DNA of 24,164 bases from assembly GCA_947461645.1 (NCBI GenBank), contig CANHMN010000002.1, positions 1-24,164 of the forward strand, written 5' to 3'. The position numbers and the translations under genes were made by a program. The stretch comes from Chitinophagaceae bacterium (lineage in GTDB: Bacteria > Bacteroidota > Bacteroidia > Chitinophagales > Chitinophagaceae). The notes under the pieces are model-generated. The model was given only the letters and a program-made list of their open reading frames with translations. It was not told where the DNA came from and searched no databases. Below are positions 16,588 to 24,164 of this stretch, one piece after another. The stretch's first letter is position 1. Every line of letters begins with the position of its first letter.

Positions 16588-18153
16588 TTACTGTTTCAAA
16601 ATTCTCCTTGAAGTTTTTTGTCCTTCAACGATTAGGGTAATTATGTAAGCTCCTGAAGACAAGCTTGAAATATTTGTCCTGTTCAATCCCATACTGCCGT
16701 TTCCTTTTGATACTATTCTTCCGTTCATATCAGACAAGATATAAGTATACATTTGGTTGGCGTGAACAACCAGCTGTGACTGAACCAAAGTGGCTACTTC
16801 AAAACCTGTATTCGATAAAAGTAAAATGTTGGAGTAAACAGTTTTGTCTGATGACAATGTAGATTTAACCCTGTAATACCTGTTTTGATAGACACCGCTT
16901 GATAAACTTGTAGATTTAACTATTGTAGCAAGTACATTGATATCGGTAAACACAATTCCATCAGTGGAGAATTCCAATTGCTCGCTTATGGTTTCATCGT
17001 ATGATGTGGTTTTCCACTCCAGCATGTCTTTTCCAAACTGTGTTTTTCCGGAAAGTACAACCTTAGGTGCATTCGGAGTTTTAAATGTTCCGGTGATGGA
17101 ATAGGAACCAAGACTTCCATATTCACCTGCGAATCTGTTGCCTACACCATCTACTACCATGTAGTAAGTCCCTGCTTTTAGGTACGTTTCAAATGCTACA
17201 CTCATTGATTCCAAAGGATCAATTGTTTTTACCAAGGCATGCGCTTCGTTATACAACAGGATGCTCATGTCCAGATCTGCATTGTTGTTTTCGTTTCCTT
17301 CCCAATAAGGAACTCCCTTAATTTGTAAAACAGTTTCTCGGTTGATGTCAAGTTTAAACACATCTTTATCACGAGTAGTGTTTATCATTCCTTTTATGTT
17401 GAAATCATCCGAAGAAATTCCAACGCTGTTGTTATCCAGTTCGTCTGAATAATCATCTTCTCTGAAAGCAATGTTATTTACTCCTGCTATAAGTGCAAGA
17501 TTGTCTTGCGTATTGTTGCAACCATAAGGAGTTGCCCCATTGTTCCAGCCAGTCATGTTTTTTTGGTAACTGTTACCCATGATAGGTGCCCAACTAGTTT
17601 CACCATTGCCATAACCTGAGTGGTAAGTCTCTGTCATTTCGCAACTGTTGTTGTAGTTCGATTGGTGCGCCAAGCCCAGAGCATGTCCACTTTCATGCGA
17701 GCAGCATTCTGCAATGTATTTGGTGTTGTTGCTCAGCTTGTCCGAAAAAACAAAACCCGGAGTATCATCTCCCCAAAGAAAAGAACCAATAAAGGAAATG
17801 CCATTCACACCATTTTTCCATTGGCTTGTTGGCGTTACGATGATTCTGATGCGTCTGTTGATGGGAGCATTCAGAAAGCTTATAGAATCGGTTGTGATGT
17901 TAATCTTGAAAGGACGAAAATCTTCCGCTACAGATTGAAAGATCTTGCTGATTTGATCATCAGTTAAGTTGGCTGCTTTACAATTAAAGTCTTGTCCGTT
18001 GTTCCACAAAGTTCCTTCAACGAAATGTCCGTCGAAATCAAGAAAGATTACTGCATCTGCGCCGGAAAGACTATTGAATTTTGGAGTTGCAAAAGAAACA
18101 TTTGCAATGAAAAAAAATAAAAACGTGATCGATATGCTGAAAGTTTTTTTCAT
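16588..18153 (-). CDS. Secreted zinc metalloprotease with T9SS domain
   Basis: This 521-residue exported protein is a metzincin-type zinc protease. After a signal peptide (MKKTFSISITFLFFFIANVSFA) the catalytic domain begins almost at once with AVIFLDFDGHFVEG. The zinc site HESGHALGLAH is at 153-163 (His153, Glu154, His157, His163), and a later APIMGNS supplies the likely Met-turn. After the catalytic domain come a PPC-like beta domain (about 240-365), a beta/Fn-like region, and a C-terminal domain ending SGAYIITLIVEGQKTSRRIL typical of T9SS type A sorting signals. I chose the ATG at 18153, which gives a clean signal peptide. Unusually, there is no N-terminal pro-region; a small secreted protein is encoded 10 nt upstream. 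Substrate unknown. Confidence 0.88.
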   Translation of the reverse strand: MKKTFSISITFLFFFIANVSFATPKFNSLSGADAVIFLDFDGHFVEGTLWNNGQDFNCKAANLTDDQISKIFQSVAEDFRPFKINITTDSISFLNAPINRRIRIIVTPTSQWKNGVNGISFIGSFLWGDDTPGFVFSDKLSNNTKYIAECCSHESGHALGLAHQSNYNNSCEMTETYHSGYGNGETSWAPIMGNSYQKNMTGWNNGATPYGCNNTQDNLALIAGVNNIAFREDDYSDELDNNSVGISSDDFNIKGMINTTRDKDVFKLDINRETVLQIKGVPYWEGNENNNADLDMSILLYNEAHALVKTIDPLESMSVAFETYLKAGTYYMVVDGVGNRFAGEYGSLGSYSITGTFKTPNAPKVVLSGKTQFGKDMLEWKTTSYDETISEQLEFSTDGIVFTDINVLATIVKSTSLSSGVYQNRYYRVKSTLSSDKTVYSNILLLSNTGFEVATLVQSQLVVHANQMYTYILSDMNGRIVSKGNGSMGLNRTNISSLSSGAYIITLIVEGQKTSRRILKQ

Positions 18154-18163
18154 GGTTTTGGAT

Positions 18164-18613
18164 TTACATGCTACAATCCTGAAGGATGGCATTGTTGTTT
18201 ATTTTTTCAAAATGGTATTCGTCAAGCTTGTCTTTCTTGAGCAGAAAACTGTTCTCGCCAATGTTCAACAAACGTCCGCTGAGATTAATCGTGTTGTTTT
18301 TTAACGTATGAATGGAAACTTGAAAAAGACATTGGGGAAATTCTTTGGAACGTAAAACAACCGTTTCCAGACTTCCGAATTTTTTTACCTTGTTGCTCAC
18401 CACTGCATTTAGGGTGAATGATTCGGTTAGCTTTATGGAGAGGTCATCTCCTTTGTTGAGTTGAACCACCTTCAACAGTATTTCTTGATTTACAGGAAAA
18501 TCGGCCGATAATGATTTTGGGTCGTTGAATTTGGGATTGGAATTCTGAGAAAATACCACCGTGGAAAGGGCAATCATCAATAGCAATAATATTGCAGCGT
18601 TGATCTGTTTCAT
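18164..18613 (-). CDS. Small secreted protein, possible detached pro-domain
   Basis: I do not recognise a named family. From the ATG at 18613 the product is 149 residues with a clear signal peptide (MKQINAAILLLLMIALSTVVFS). A GTG at 18652 would add 13 residues before the signal and is less likely. The mature part (about 125 residues) is mostly alternating beta-type sequence with lysines, one internal Cys and a second Cys three residues from the C-terminus (ending DCSM). It ends 10 nt before the zinc protease gene and is certainly co-transcribed with it. Because that protease lacks a pro-region, this product could act in trans as its pro-domain, inhibitor or chaperone. That is inference from context. 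Confidence 0.75.
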   Translation of the reverse strand: MKQINAAILLLLMIALSTVVFSQNSNPKFNDPKSLSADFPVNQEILLKVVQLNKGDDLSIKLTESFTLNAVVSNKVKKFGSLETVVLRSKEFPQCLFQVSIHTLKNNTINLSGRLLNIGENSFLLKKDKLDEYHFEKINNNAILQDCSM

Positions 18614-18797
18614 AGGTTGGATAAATTGGGTAAAATGTACGGATACCTTCACAAAACGCGAAAATTAGCTGTTATAGTATAATGTGAATGGATTATTTCC
18701 ACAAAAATCAGGGGAAATGGTTGCCTTAAAAAGGTCCAGCAAATACAAGAATAACCTAATTAATTGATAACCAATACGATAAAAGAAGATGGTCTCA

Positions 18798-19199
18798 TTA
18801 GGAAGAAGTTCTCTCGCAGGCATCCATTTTGGCCTTTCCAAACCATCGGTACCTGTTTTTAGCTACAATTCTGTATAAAAAATTCAGAAGAGATTCCGGA
18901 AAAACCGATGCGATTTGAGCAAGGAGCTTGTATGGTTTGTTCAAATTTTTGAGGATAAAAAGTATGGCTTTTGATTGGTAGTAAACCGCATTTTCATCAA
19001 TAAAAATTACAGAATCAGCATTAGCATCAATGTTCCTTTCAGCCATAAGTTCTTTTGCATTTTCACTTTGAAGAGGTAGGAGAGAAATGTTGTTGTTTTG
19101 ATTTCTCTTGGAAATAAAGTCAACCGTTCCTTTGCACAAATTGCAGTTGCCGTCGTACAATACAATGGCTGTTTTATTTTGGGAGAAATGTTTTTTCAT
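18798..19199 (-). CDS. DCC family (DUF393, YuxK-like) protein
   Basis: DCC-family proteins are small thioredoxin-fold-like predicted thiol-disulfide oxidoreductases of poorly known function. The 133-residue product starting at 19199 (MKKHFSQNKTAIV) carries the signature YDGNCNLC with its CxxC pair near the N-terminus, the conserved LPLQSE segment and a C-terminal YRWFGK motif. The reading frame is open up to an ATG at 19226 (9 extra residues), but those codons are the stem-loop of the pdhC terminator, so I prefer 19199. Even so, the ATG directly follows the terminator T tract, with no visible Shine-Dalgarno, so expression may depend on read-through from pdhC. Confidence 0.85.
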   Translation of the reverse strand: MKKHFSQNKTAIVLYDGNCNLCKGTVDFISKRNQNNNISLLPLQSENAKELMAERNIDANADSVIFIDENAVYYQSKAILFILKNLNKPYKLLAQIASVFPESLLNFLYRIVAKNRYRWFGKAKMDACERTSS

Positions 19200-19227
19200 A
19201 AAAAAATGGCGGAGTTTATCCGCCATT
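19200..19227 (-). terminator. pdhC rho-independent terminator
   Basis: On the minus strand a perfect 9-bp stem AATGGCGGA / TCCGCCATT with a 5-nt loop (arms 19219-19227 and 19205-19213) runs straight into seven T (19200-19206). It lies 23 nt after the pdhC stop codon and is a textbook intrinsic terminator. The start codon of the downstream DCC gene follows the last T with no gap. Confidence 0.85.
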
Positions 19228-19249
19228 GTATGAGTTTGTTTTTAGTAAA

Positions 19250-20494
19250 TTAAACGAGCAAGGTTACAGGATTCTCAATGAACTTTTTCAATGTTTGAAG
19301 GAAGGCTGCACCTACTGCACCATCAACGCTTCTGTGGTCGCAGCTCAAAGTTACTTTCATCACATTAGTAACGGCAAAATCAAAATCTTTTTTCACCACT
19401 ACTTCCTTAATGCTTCCTACAGCTAAAATGCAACTGTCAGGTGGATTTATGATGGCTGTAAACTCTTCAATACCGAGCATACCCAGGTTTGAAATCGTGA
19501 ATGTATTTCCGCTGAATTCTGCAGGTTGTAATTTCTTTTCTTTGGCCTTAGTGTACAAGCTTTTTGTTTCAGCTGCTATTTGAGACAATGATTTTTGGTC
19601 TGCGAATTTTACCACCGGTACAATCAATCCGTCGGTCATTGCTACTGCAGAGCCGATATGAATATGGTGGTGCTGGCGAATAAAATCGTTCATCCAGCTG
19701 CTGTTTACATCAGGGTGCTGACGAAGTGCTGCAGCACAAGCTTTGATGATCATGTCGTTGAAGGAAACTTTCACCGGACTAACCTCATTAATCGCATTTC
19801 TTGCTTCCATGGCTTTGTCCATATTCATTTCCATGGTTAGGTAGAAATGTGGCGCGTTGTACATGCTCTCGCTTAGTCTGCGTGCAATTGTTTTACGCAT
19901 CTGACTGAGTTCGATATCGTTATGGCCTTCCTGACCGATAACTACTGGAATCATTACAGGTGCAGCTTTGCCGGATGTTTTGCCGGGTTGGTATTGATCG
20001 ATGTCTTTCTTTACAATTCTTCCTCCGTCACCACTTCCGGAAAGTTGAGATATGTCAATTCCTTTATCCGCGGCAATTTTTTTGGCAAGCGGAGAAGCTT
20101 TTATTCTGTCATCACCATTTTGTGAAGCAGTAGAAACAGTTGTCGTATTTGGTGCAGGTGTTGCTGTTGTTGCAGCCACGGAAGCATCAGCAGCTGTTAC
20201 AGCTTCTTTAGGGGTTTCGTTAGATGAGGCAGTTAGCAAAGAGGCAAAATCTTCCCCTTCCTTACCAACTACAGCTAAAATTCCATCCACCACAACGGCA
20301 TTGCCCGATGCCACGCCTATATGAAGCAAAACACCTTCATTGTAGCTTTCCAATTCCATGGTAGCTTTGTCGGTTTCCACCTCAGCAAGCACATCTCCGG
20401 GTTTTATTTTGTCTCCAACTTTTTTGTTCCACGCCACAATTTTTCCTTCGGTCATGGTATCGCTCAATCGGGGCATTCTGATTACCTCAGCCAT
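19250..20494 (-). CDS. pdhC: Pyruvate dehydrogenase E2 (dihydrolipoyl acetyltransferase)
   Basis: E2 forms the core of the pyruvate dehydrogenase complex and transfers acetyl groups from lipoamide to CoA. The 414-residue product has one N-terminal lipoyl domain (residues 1-80, lipoylated Lys43 in ETDKATME), an Ala/Thr-rich flexible linker (about 85-130), a peripheral-subunit-binding domain (KASPLAKKIAADKGID, about 132-168), a second short linker, and the catalytic domain (about 190-414) with the active-site motif DHRSVDG (His387, Asp391). A 2-oxoglutarate or branched-chain E2 is possible in principle, but the sequence looks like Bacteroidota pyruvate E2. E1 and E3 genes are not adjacent. A strong terminator follows. 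Upstream lies a palindrome in the leader. Confidence 0.93.
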   Translation of the reverse strand: MAEVIRMPRLSDTMTEGKIVAWNKKVGDKIKPGDVLAEVETDKATMELESYNEGVLLHIGVASGNAVVVDGILAVVGKEGEDFASLLTASSNETPKEAVTAADASVAATTATPAPNTTTVSTASQNGDDRIKASPLAKKIAADKGIDISQLSGSGDGGRIVKKDIDQYQPGKTSGKAAPVMIPVVIGQEGHNDIELSQMRKTIARRLSESMYNAPHFYLTMEMNMDKAMEARNAINEVSPVKVSFNDMIIKACAAALRQHPDVNSSWMNDFIRQHHHIHIGSAVAMTDGLIVPVVKFADQKSLSQIAAETKSLYTKAKEKKLQPAEFSGNTFTISNLGMLGIEEFTAIINPPDSCILAVGSIKEVVVKKDFDFAVTNVMKVTLSCDHRSVDGAVGAAFLQTLKKFIENPVTLLV

Positions 20495-20511
20495 AATGCA
20501 ATTGTTTTTTG

Positions 20512-20526
20512 TTTCGAAGCTCGAAA
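20512..20526. repeat. Inverted repeat in pdhC leader
   Basis: TTTCGA-AGC-TCGAAA, two perfect 6-nt arms with a 3-nt spacer, lies 18 nt upstream of the pdhC ATG. It overlaps a near-consensus -7 box (minus strand TAATTTCG, 20522-20529, one mismatch). The position suits an operator for pdhC, but no regulator is identified. Confidence 0.4.
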
Positions 20527-20548
20527 TTAATGCAAAAAGAGGAAATTA

Positions 20549-20577
20549 GCCCCTCGAAATTTTTCATTGGAAGGGGC
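20549..20577 (-). terminator. Possible dnaX terminator
   Basis: On the minus strand GCCCCT and AGGGGC form a perfect 6-bp GC-rich stem with a 17-nt loop, 33 nt after the dnaX stop. The following sequence TAATTTCCTCTTTTTG is only moderately T-rich, so termination may be partial. Confidence 0.5.
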
Positions 20578-20609
20578 ATGGTATTGGAAAAAATCAAAAA
20601 AAGCTACTG

Positions 20610-22415
20610 TTAAATGTCAAGGTTTAGTTTTTCTTTCAATTCCCTGATGTGTGGGTACTGAGCGGCAAGTTTTTGGTAAAGTTCTTTGGAGCTGATACTT
20701 GTTTTGATGATGGTGGGATCCAGGGGTTTTTCTTCTATGGTAATCTGGTATTTAAGTTGTTTGTTTTTAAAATACCCCTGAATATGGTCTATCAATTTGG
20801 CCCTTTCTGCTTCAATAAATTTATGCTGAATGTTGTTTTCGGTGATGATTTCAAAACTGCTGTCGCCTGTTAATTGCAATTTTGCAAAATTGAAATTGGT
20901 TACTGCAGAGTGGTTTTTTTCTGCAATTAGTTTTTGAATATAGGCTTGCCAGGCTTGTTGTAAATTTTCTTCGTTTAAAGTCAGGATTTGTTGTTGAGTT
21001 GAATGTTGTCCCGCTATTTGTTGTCTTATTTTACTTAATGAACCTAACGATGGCTTTACTGTTGATGCTTTAGGTTCTGTTGCAGGTGCAGCAACAGGCG
21101 CTTTTGCTTTGGGTGCAATTTCCTGAACCTTTTCCTCAACTGTTTCTTCCACCATCAGTTTCGCTTCAGGGATAGGTTCGGTTTTGCGATAGTGGTTGTC
21201 GGTATTGGTTGGTTTTTTTTCAGCAATTTCTCTGAAACCAATGGCTTTAAATTGAATCGCTTTTACGTTGTCAATGGTTTTTTTTTTCACCAGTGATTGG
21301 TCATCAATGGTGAGTTGTATGGCTTGGTTGAGATAGCATAGTTTGATGATCACTAATTCTGTATGCAGTCTTTTGTTTTTAGCTTGTTTGTATTGAATGA
21401 GCGTTTCACTTAACAAATTCAATGTGGAAATTAACCAGCCGGTGTGAACTGTTTTGGCTGCGTCGTGGTATCTTTTTTTAAAATCTTCAGCTACTTCCAG
21501 TAAGTTTACTGCTTTCTCATCTTTGCAAACCAAGAGGTTTCGCGTAAATTCTGCAAATCCTTCCAATAAAGTATCGGGTTCAAATCCTTTCTGATTTATT
21601 TCATCAAACAACAGCATAGCATCAGCTGTTTGCTGCTGTTGCATTTGATCGAGCCACTTGAAATAGTAATCTTCATCTAGAATATTGAGGTGCTCAAGTG
21701 TATTAGAATAAGTTACAGATCCTTCGGTAAAGCTTACAATTTTATCGAGGATACTCAAAGCATCTCTGAGACAACCTTCGCTTTTTTGAGCAATCACGTG
21801 AAGCGCGCTTTGCTCTGCCTTTATCTTTTCTTTTTTACAAATTTCTTCCAGGTGTTGAACTGTGTCATTGGCAGTGATTCTCTTAAAATCAAAAATCTGA
21901 CAACGGCTTAAAATGGTGGGAAGTATCTTGTGTTTTTCTGTTGTGGCAAGTATAAAAATAGCGTAGGGTGGTGGTTCCTCAAGCGTTTTCAAAAAAGCAT
22001 TGAAGGCACCTTGCGACAACATGTGAACCTCATCCACAATATATACTTTGTAGGCACCTGCTTGTGGTGCGAATCTGATTTGATCTACCAATGATCTAAT
22101 TTCCTCAACGCCATTGTTGCTGGCTGCATCAAGTTCGTGAATGTTGAAGGAGCTTCCCTTGTCAAAAGACTCACAACTGTTACATTTGTTGCAGGCCTCT
22201 CCCTCTTTGCTTCTTTTTTCACAGTTGATGGTTTTGGCCAAAATTCTTGCGCAAGTGGTTTTACCTACACCTCTTGGTCCGCAAAATAAAAAAGCATGCG
22301 CCAGCTGGTTGTTGTTGATGGCATTTTTCAGCGTGGTAGTAATATGCGATTGACCGATTACGGTACTAAAATTCTGCGGACGGTATTTTCTGGCTGAAAC
22401 AATAAATTTATCCAT
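20610..22415 (-). CDS. dnaX: DNA polymerase III tau (and gamma?) subunit
   Basis: DnaX is the ATPase of the clamp loader; the full-length tau form also ties the polymerase to the helicase. The 601-residue product has Walker A GPRGVGKT at 46-53, a four-Cys zinc module (Cys65, 75, 78, 81), Walker B with DEVHML, the sensor region with LSRC, and domain III up to about residue 370. A charged, Ala/Pro-rich linker (about 395-455) leads to a C-terminal domain. At codons 377-379 there is a run of ten A (21278-21287); a 1-nt slip there ends translation almost at once, giving about 381 residues like a gamma subunit. A TACATTTG promoter box lies 30 nt upstream. Confidence 0.96.
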   Translation of the reverse strand: MDKFIVSARKYRPQNFSTVIGQSHITTTLKNAINNNQLAHAFLFCGPRGVGKTTCARILAKTINCEKRSKEGEACNKCNSCESFDKGSSFNIHELDAASNNGVEEIRSLVDQIRFAPQAGAYKVYIVDEVHMLSQGAFNAFLKTLEEPPPYAIFILATTEKHKILPTILSRCQIFDFKRITANDTVQHLEEICKKEKIKAEQSALHVIAQKSEGCLRDALSILDKIVSFTEGSVTYSNTLEHLNILDEDYYFKWLDQMQQQQTADAMLLFDEINQKGFEPDTLLEGFAEFTRNLLVCKDEKAVNLLEVAEDFKKRYHDAAKTVHTGWLISTLNLLSETLIQYKQAKNKRLHTELVIIKLCYLNQAIQLTIDDQSLVKKKTIDNVKAIQFKAIGFREIAEKKPTNTDNHYRKTEPIPEAKLMVEETVEEKVQEIAPKAKAPVAAPATEPKASTVKPSLGSLSKIRQQIAGQHSTQQQILTLNEENLQQAWQAYIQKLIAEKNHSAVTNFNFAKLQLTGDSSFEIITENNIQHKFIEAERAKLIDHIQGYFKNKQLKYQITIEEKPLDPTIIKTSISSKELYQKLAAQYPHIRELKEKLNLDI

Positions 22416-22444
22416 GGCTGCGCAATCCGTATTTTTTCTTAATT

Positions 22445-22452
22445 CAAATGTA
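22445..22452 (-). promoter_or_regulatory. dnaX promoter -7 box
   Basis: The minus strand reads TACATTTG, an exact TAnnTTTG match, giving a predicted leader of about 25 nt. Two upstream TTTG motifs lie 14 and 23 nt away, the farther one inside the 3' end of the GNAT-like gene. The box falls just after that gene's stop, so dnaX is probably transcribed separately. Confidence 0.6.
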
Positions 22453-22472
22453 ACTCAATAAAACTGCAAATT

Positions 22473-23639
22473 TTACAAAACAGGATGTCTTTTGAAGGTT
22501 TTGGTTCGGTCAAACAAATACCTCATGGTAATGAGTTTGCGGGAGAGAAATACATCACCCAATCTAGTGGCAATATTTACCATTTTGGGGTTGAAATCTC
22601 CTATCCATTGCATTTCGTAATCGGTATAGTTGCTTTTATTTGCTTGCAAACTTTTGTAGGCTTCCCCGATTAAAAAGCTATCCACACCGATTCCTTGAAA
22701 TTCCGGAACAACCCCAAAAGCCAATCCGTTGAACTTGGTATTTTTTTGAAACTGTTTGAGCCAGAGAAAATATATTTTCTGCATCATTCCGAATTTACCA
22801 TCAAGTTTTTTGAACCATTGGTTGAGATCAGGAAGATTAACGAAAAGTCCGATAGGCTGATTGTTGTGGTAGGCAAACCAAATGATTTCCTCATCCATTA
22901 CGGGTTTCATTTTTTTAAATATAACGGCCACCTGCTCTCTGGCCAGTTGTTTCATTCCCCCGTGACCTGCCCAGGCTTTGTTGTACACTTCCGTGAAATC
23001 TGAAATGTACTTTTCCAGGTTGTTCTTTTTTAGATTTTGTACGGAAAAGGCCGGATTTTCGGCAACTTCTTTATGGCGCTCCCATATCTTCTCCTGAAGA
23101 GGTTTGTCCAATTTCATGCCAAAGCAAAATTGTTCATAGAACAACTGAAACCCATAATCTTCAAAAAGTTTTAGGTAATAAGGCAGGTTGTAGTTCATGC
23201 CATATAATGGGGGATGAAAGCCCTCTGTTACCAGTCCCCACCATTTGTCGCGCTCTCCAAAATTGATGGGACCATCCATAGCTTCAACGCCCTCATTCAA
23301 CAACCAATGTTTGGCATTGTCAAACAGCATATCTGCTGCGGCTTGGTCGTTGATGCATTCAAAAAAACCAATACCTCCAACGGCACAGTCATCGCCCTTT
23401 GTTTTGTATTTATTATTTACAAATGCAGCGATTCTTCCAATCCATTTGCCATCATTGTTGCGTAAAACCCACCTTTCGGTTTTCCCAAATCTGTAAGCCT
23501 TGTTTTTTTCTGCATTAAAAACATCATTGATTTCTTTGTCTAAGGGCCTTATCCAATTCGGATCATGGGCATAGATACTTATGGGGATTTCTAAAAAAAT
23601 CTTTCGGCTTTGGTTGTCGTTGACTTTACATATTTCCAT
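22473..23639 (-). CDS. GNAT-like acyltransferase family protein
   Basis: This 388-residue cytoplasmic protein resembles a group of uncharacterised GNAT-fold proteins (YghO-like) that are common in Bacteroidota. The N-terminal part has the stretch YAHDPNWIRPLDKE and an R-I-A-A-F strand typical of the first GNAT half. The C-terminal half carries FGVVPEFQGIGVDSFLI (about residues 308-325), which fits the acetyl-CoA-binding Q/R-x-x-G-x-G/A loop, followed by a conserved EMQWIGDFN segment. The likely reaction is acyl transfer from acyl-CoA to an unknown acceptor. It is unlinked to any pathway genes here and lies between frr and dnaX on the minus strand. A weak box TACTTTTA precedes the ATG. Confidence 0.75.
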   Translation of the reverse strand: MEICKVNDNQSRKIFLEIPISIYAHDPNWIRPLDKEINDVFNAEKNKAYRFGKTERWVLRNNDGKWIGRIAAFVNNKYKTKGDDCAVGGIGFFECINDQAAADMLFDNAKHWLLNEGVEAMDGPINFGERDKWWGLVTEGFHPPLYGMNYNLPYYLKLFEDYGFQLFYEQFCFGMKLDKPLQEKIWERHKEVAENPAFSVQNLKKNNLEKYISDFTEVYNKAWAGHGGMKQLAREQVAVIFKKMKPVMDEEIIWFAYHNNQPIGLFVNLPDLNQWFKKLDGKFGMMQKIYFLWLKQFQKNTKFNGLAFGVVPEFQGIGVDSFLIGEAYKSLQANKSNYTDYEMQWIGDFNPKMVNIATRLGDVFLSRKLITMRYLFDRTKTFKRHPVL

Positions 23640-23918
23640 AGTGATAAAAGTACTGATATGCGGTTTGTATACTTACAGAGTAGGTTTTTTGATTCGGTAA
23701 AAATAGGAAATGAAAGGGTATGGTTTTAATTTTTTCAAAAAACGAGAGATGTGCTTGAAAATCACATCAGTATTGAGTTCTACGAGTTTACTTCAATTCA
23801 CAACTAAAGAATCGACCATCCAATGATTATTGAATACAAGGTAATGATAAAAAGAACAAAGAGTTTTTTTTACTACCAGCTAGAGAGATTGGATTGGTGT
23901 ATTTTCCAAACCGGGCAA
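23640..23918. other. frr / GNAT-like intergenic region
   Basis: This AT-rich gap of 279 nt has no credible ORF. On the minus strand it would hold the frr 3' untranslated region and the promoter of the GNAT-like gene (TACTTTTA at 23645-23652, one mismatch to TAnnTTTG). A short imperfect stem (GGTTTGG / CCAATCC, about 23889-23914) follows the frr stop but has no T tract, so I do not call a terminator. Confidence 0.4.
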
Positions 23919-24164
23919 TTACACGGCCATGATTTCTTTTTCCTTGGCTTGAAGGTGTTTGTCAACCAATGCAATGAATTTATCTGTTAAATCCTGAATA
24001 TTTTTTTCAGCATCTTTGCATTCGTCTTCGCTAACCCCATCCTTTTGTAATTTTTTTACTTGTTCGATGGCGTCTCTTCTGATGTTTCTGATGGATACTT
24101 TTGCGTGTTCGCCTTCTCCATTACATTTTTTTACGAGTTCCTTTCTTCTTTCTTCGGTTAGTGG
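23919..24164 (-). CDS. frr: Ribosome recycling factor, C-terminal part
   Basis: RRF splits the post-termination ribosome together with EF-G. Only the last 81 codons are in the window; the N-terminus lies beyond position 24164. The visible part begins with the diagnostic [14 protein letters not shown], continues with [10 protein letters not shown] and the three-helix-bundle helices, and ends [13 protein letters not shown] before TAA (23919-23921). Both the helix heptads and the C-terminus match the family. The gene is truncated only by the window edge and shows no internal defect. Confidence 0.95.
   Translation of the reverse strand, partial: PLTEERRKELVKKCNGEGEHAKVSIRNIRRDAIEQVKKLQKDGVSEDECKDAEKNIQDLTDKFIALVDKHLQAKEKEIMAV

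Noticed and set aside
18154..18192. Longer start for the zinc protease
   Set aside because: It would place 13 polar residues before a perfect signal peptide and overlap the upstream gene; the ATG at 18153 is better.
1..24164. Mobile element, prophage, defence island or CRISPR
   Set aside because: No transposase, integrase, phage or defence genes, no direct-repeat arrays and no disrupted genes were found; gene content is conserved housekeeping throughout.

Overview
This is a low-GC chromosomal segment from a member of the Bacteroidota. The evidence is a run of conserved Bacteroidota gene orders (pheT / coiled-coil ORF / zapA / rny; ubiE / porT), a PorT-type component of the type IX secretion system (T9SS), a secreted metalloprotease with a T9SS C-terminal sorting domain, a RemB/Wzi-like outer-membrane barrel, and promoter boxes of the Bacteroidota -7 type (TAnnTTTG) rather than TATAAT. 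Order or family cannot be fixed from the sequence alone. Essentially the whole window is housekeeping DNA. I see no transposase, integrase, phage gene, CRISPR array, tRNA or rRNA.

Layout. Positions 1-5015 (minus strand): pheT (Phe-tRNA synthetase beta), a small coiled-coil ORF with a TTG start, zapA, then rny (RNase Y) from its own promoter. Positions 5311-7578 (plus): dnaB and rsmE with a 3-nt gap. Positions 7575-12489 (minus): a TerC-family membrane protein converging on rsmE with overlapping stop codons, a DUF983 protein, an ABC exporter, and a YifB/ComM-type AAA ATPase. Positions 12678-15819: a plus-strand outer-membrane barrel gene converging on the minus-strand pair ubiE-porT, which overlap by 28 nt. 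Positions 15902-16528 (plus): engB, divergent from ubiE. Positions 16588-18613 (minus): a small secreted protein followed 10 nt later by a secreted zinc protease. Positions 18798-22415 (minus): dnaX, pdhC and a DCC-family protein. Positions 22473-23639 (minus): a GNAT-like protein. Positions 23919-24164 (minus): the C-terminal part of frr, cut by the window edge.

How genes work together. porT, the T9SS-dependent protease and the RemB/Wzi-like barrel form an envelope/secretion theme. dnaB, dnaX, comM and zapA serve replication, recombination and division. rny, rsmE, engB, frr and pheT serve RNA turnover and translation. pdhC and ubiE serve central metabolism and menaquinone.

Most worth checking: (a) an A10 tract in dnaX just after the clamp-loader core, where a 1-nt slip in either direction meets a stop within a few codons, which would yield a short gamma-like form; (b) the small secreted protein before a zinc protease that has no pro-region of its own, possibly a separately encoded pro-domain; (c) the pdhC terminator hairpin that abuts or contains the start codon of the DCC gene. 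No clearly novel multi-gene system was found.
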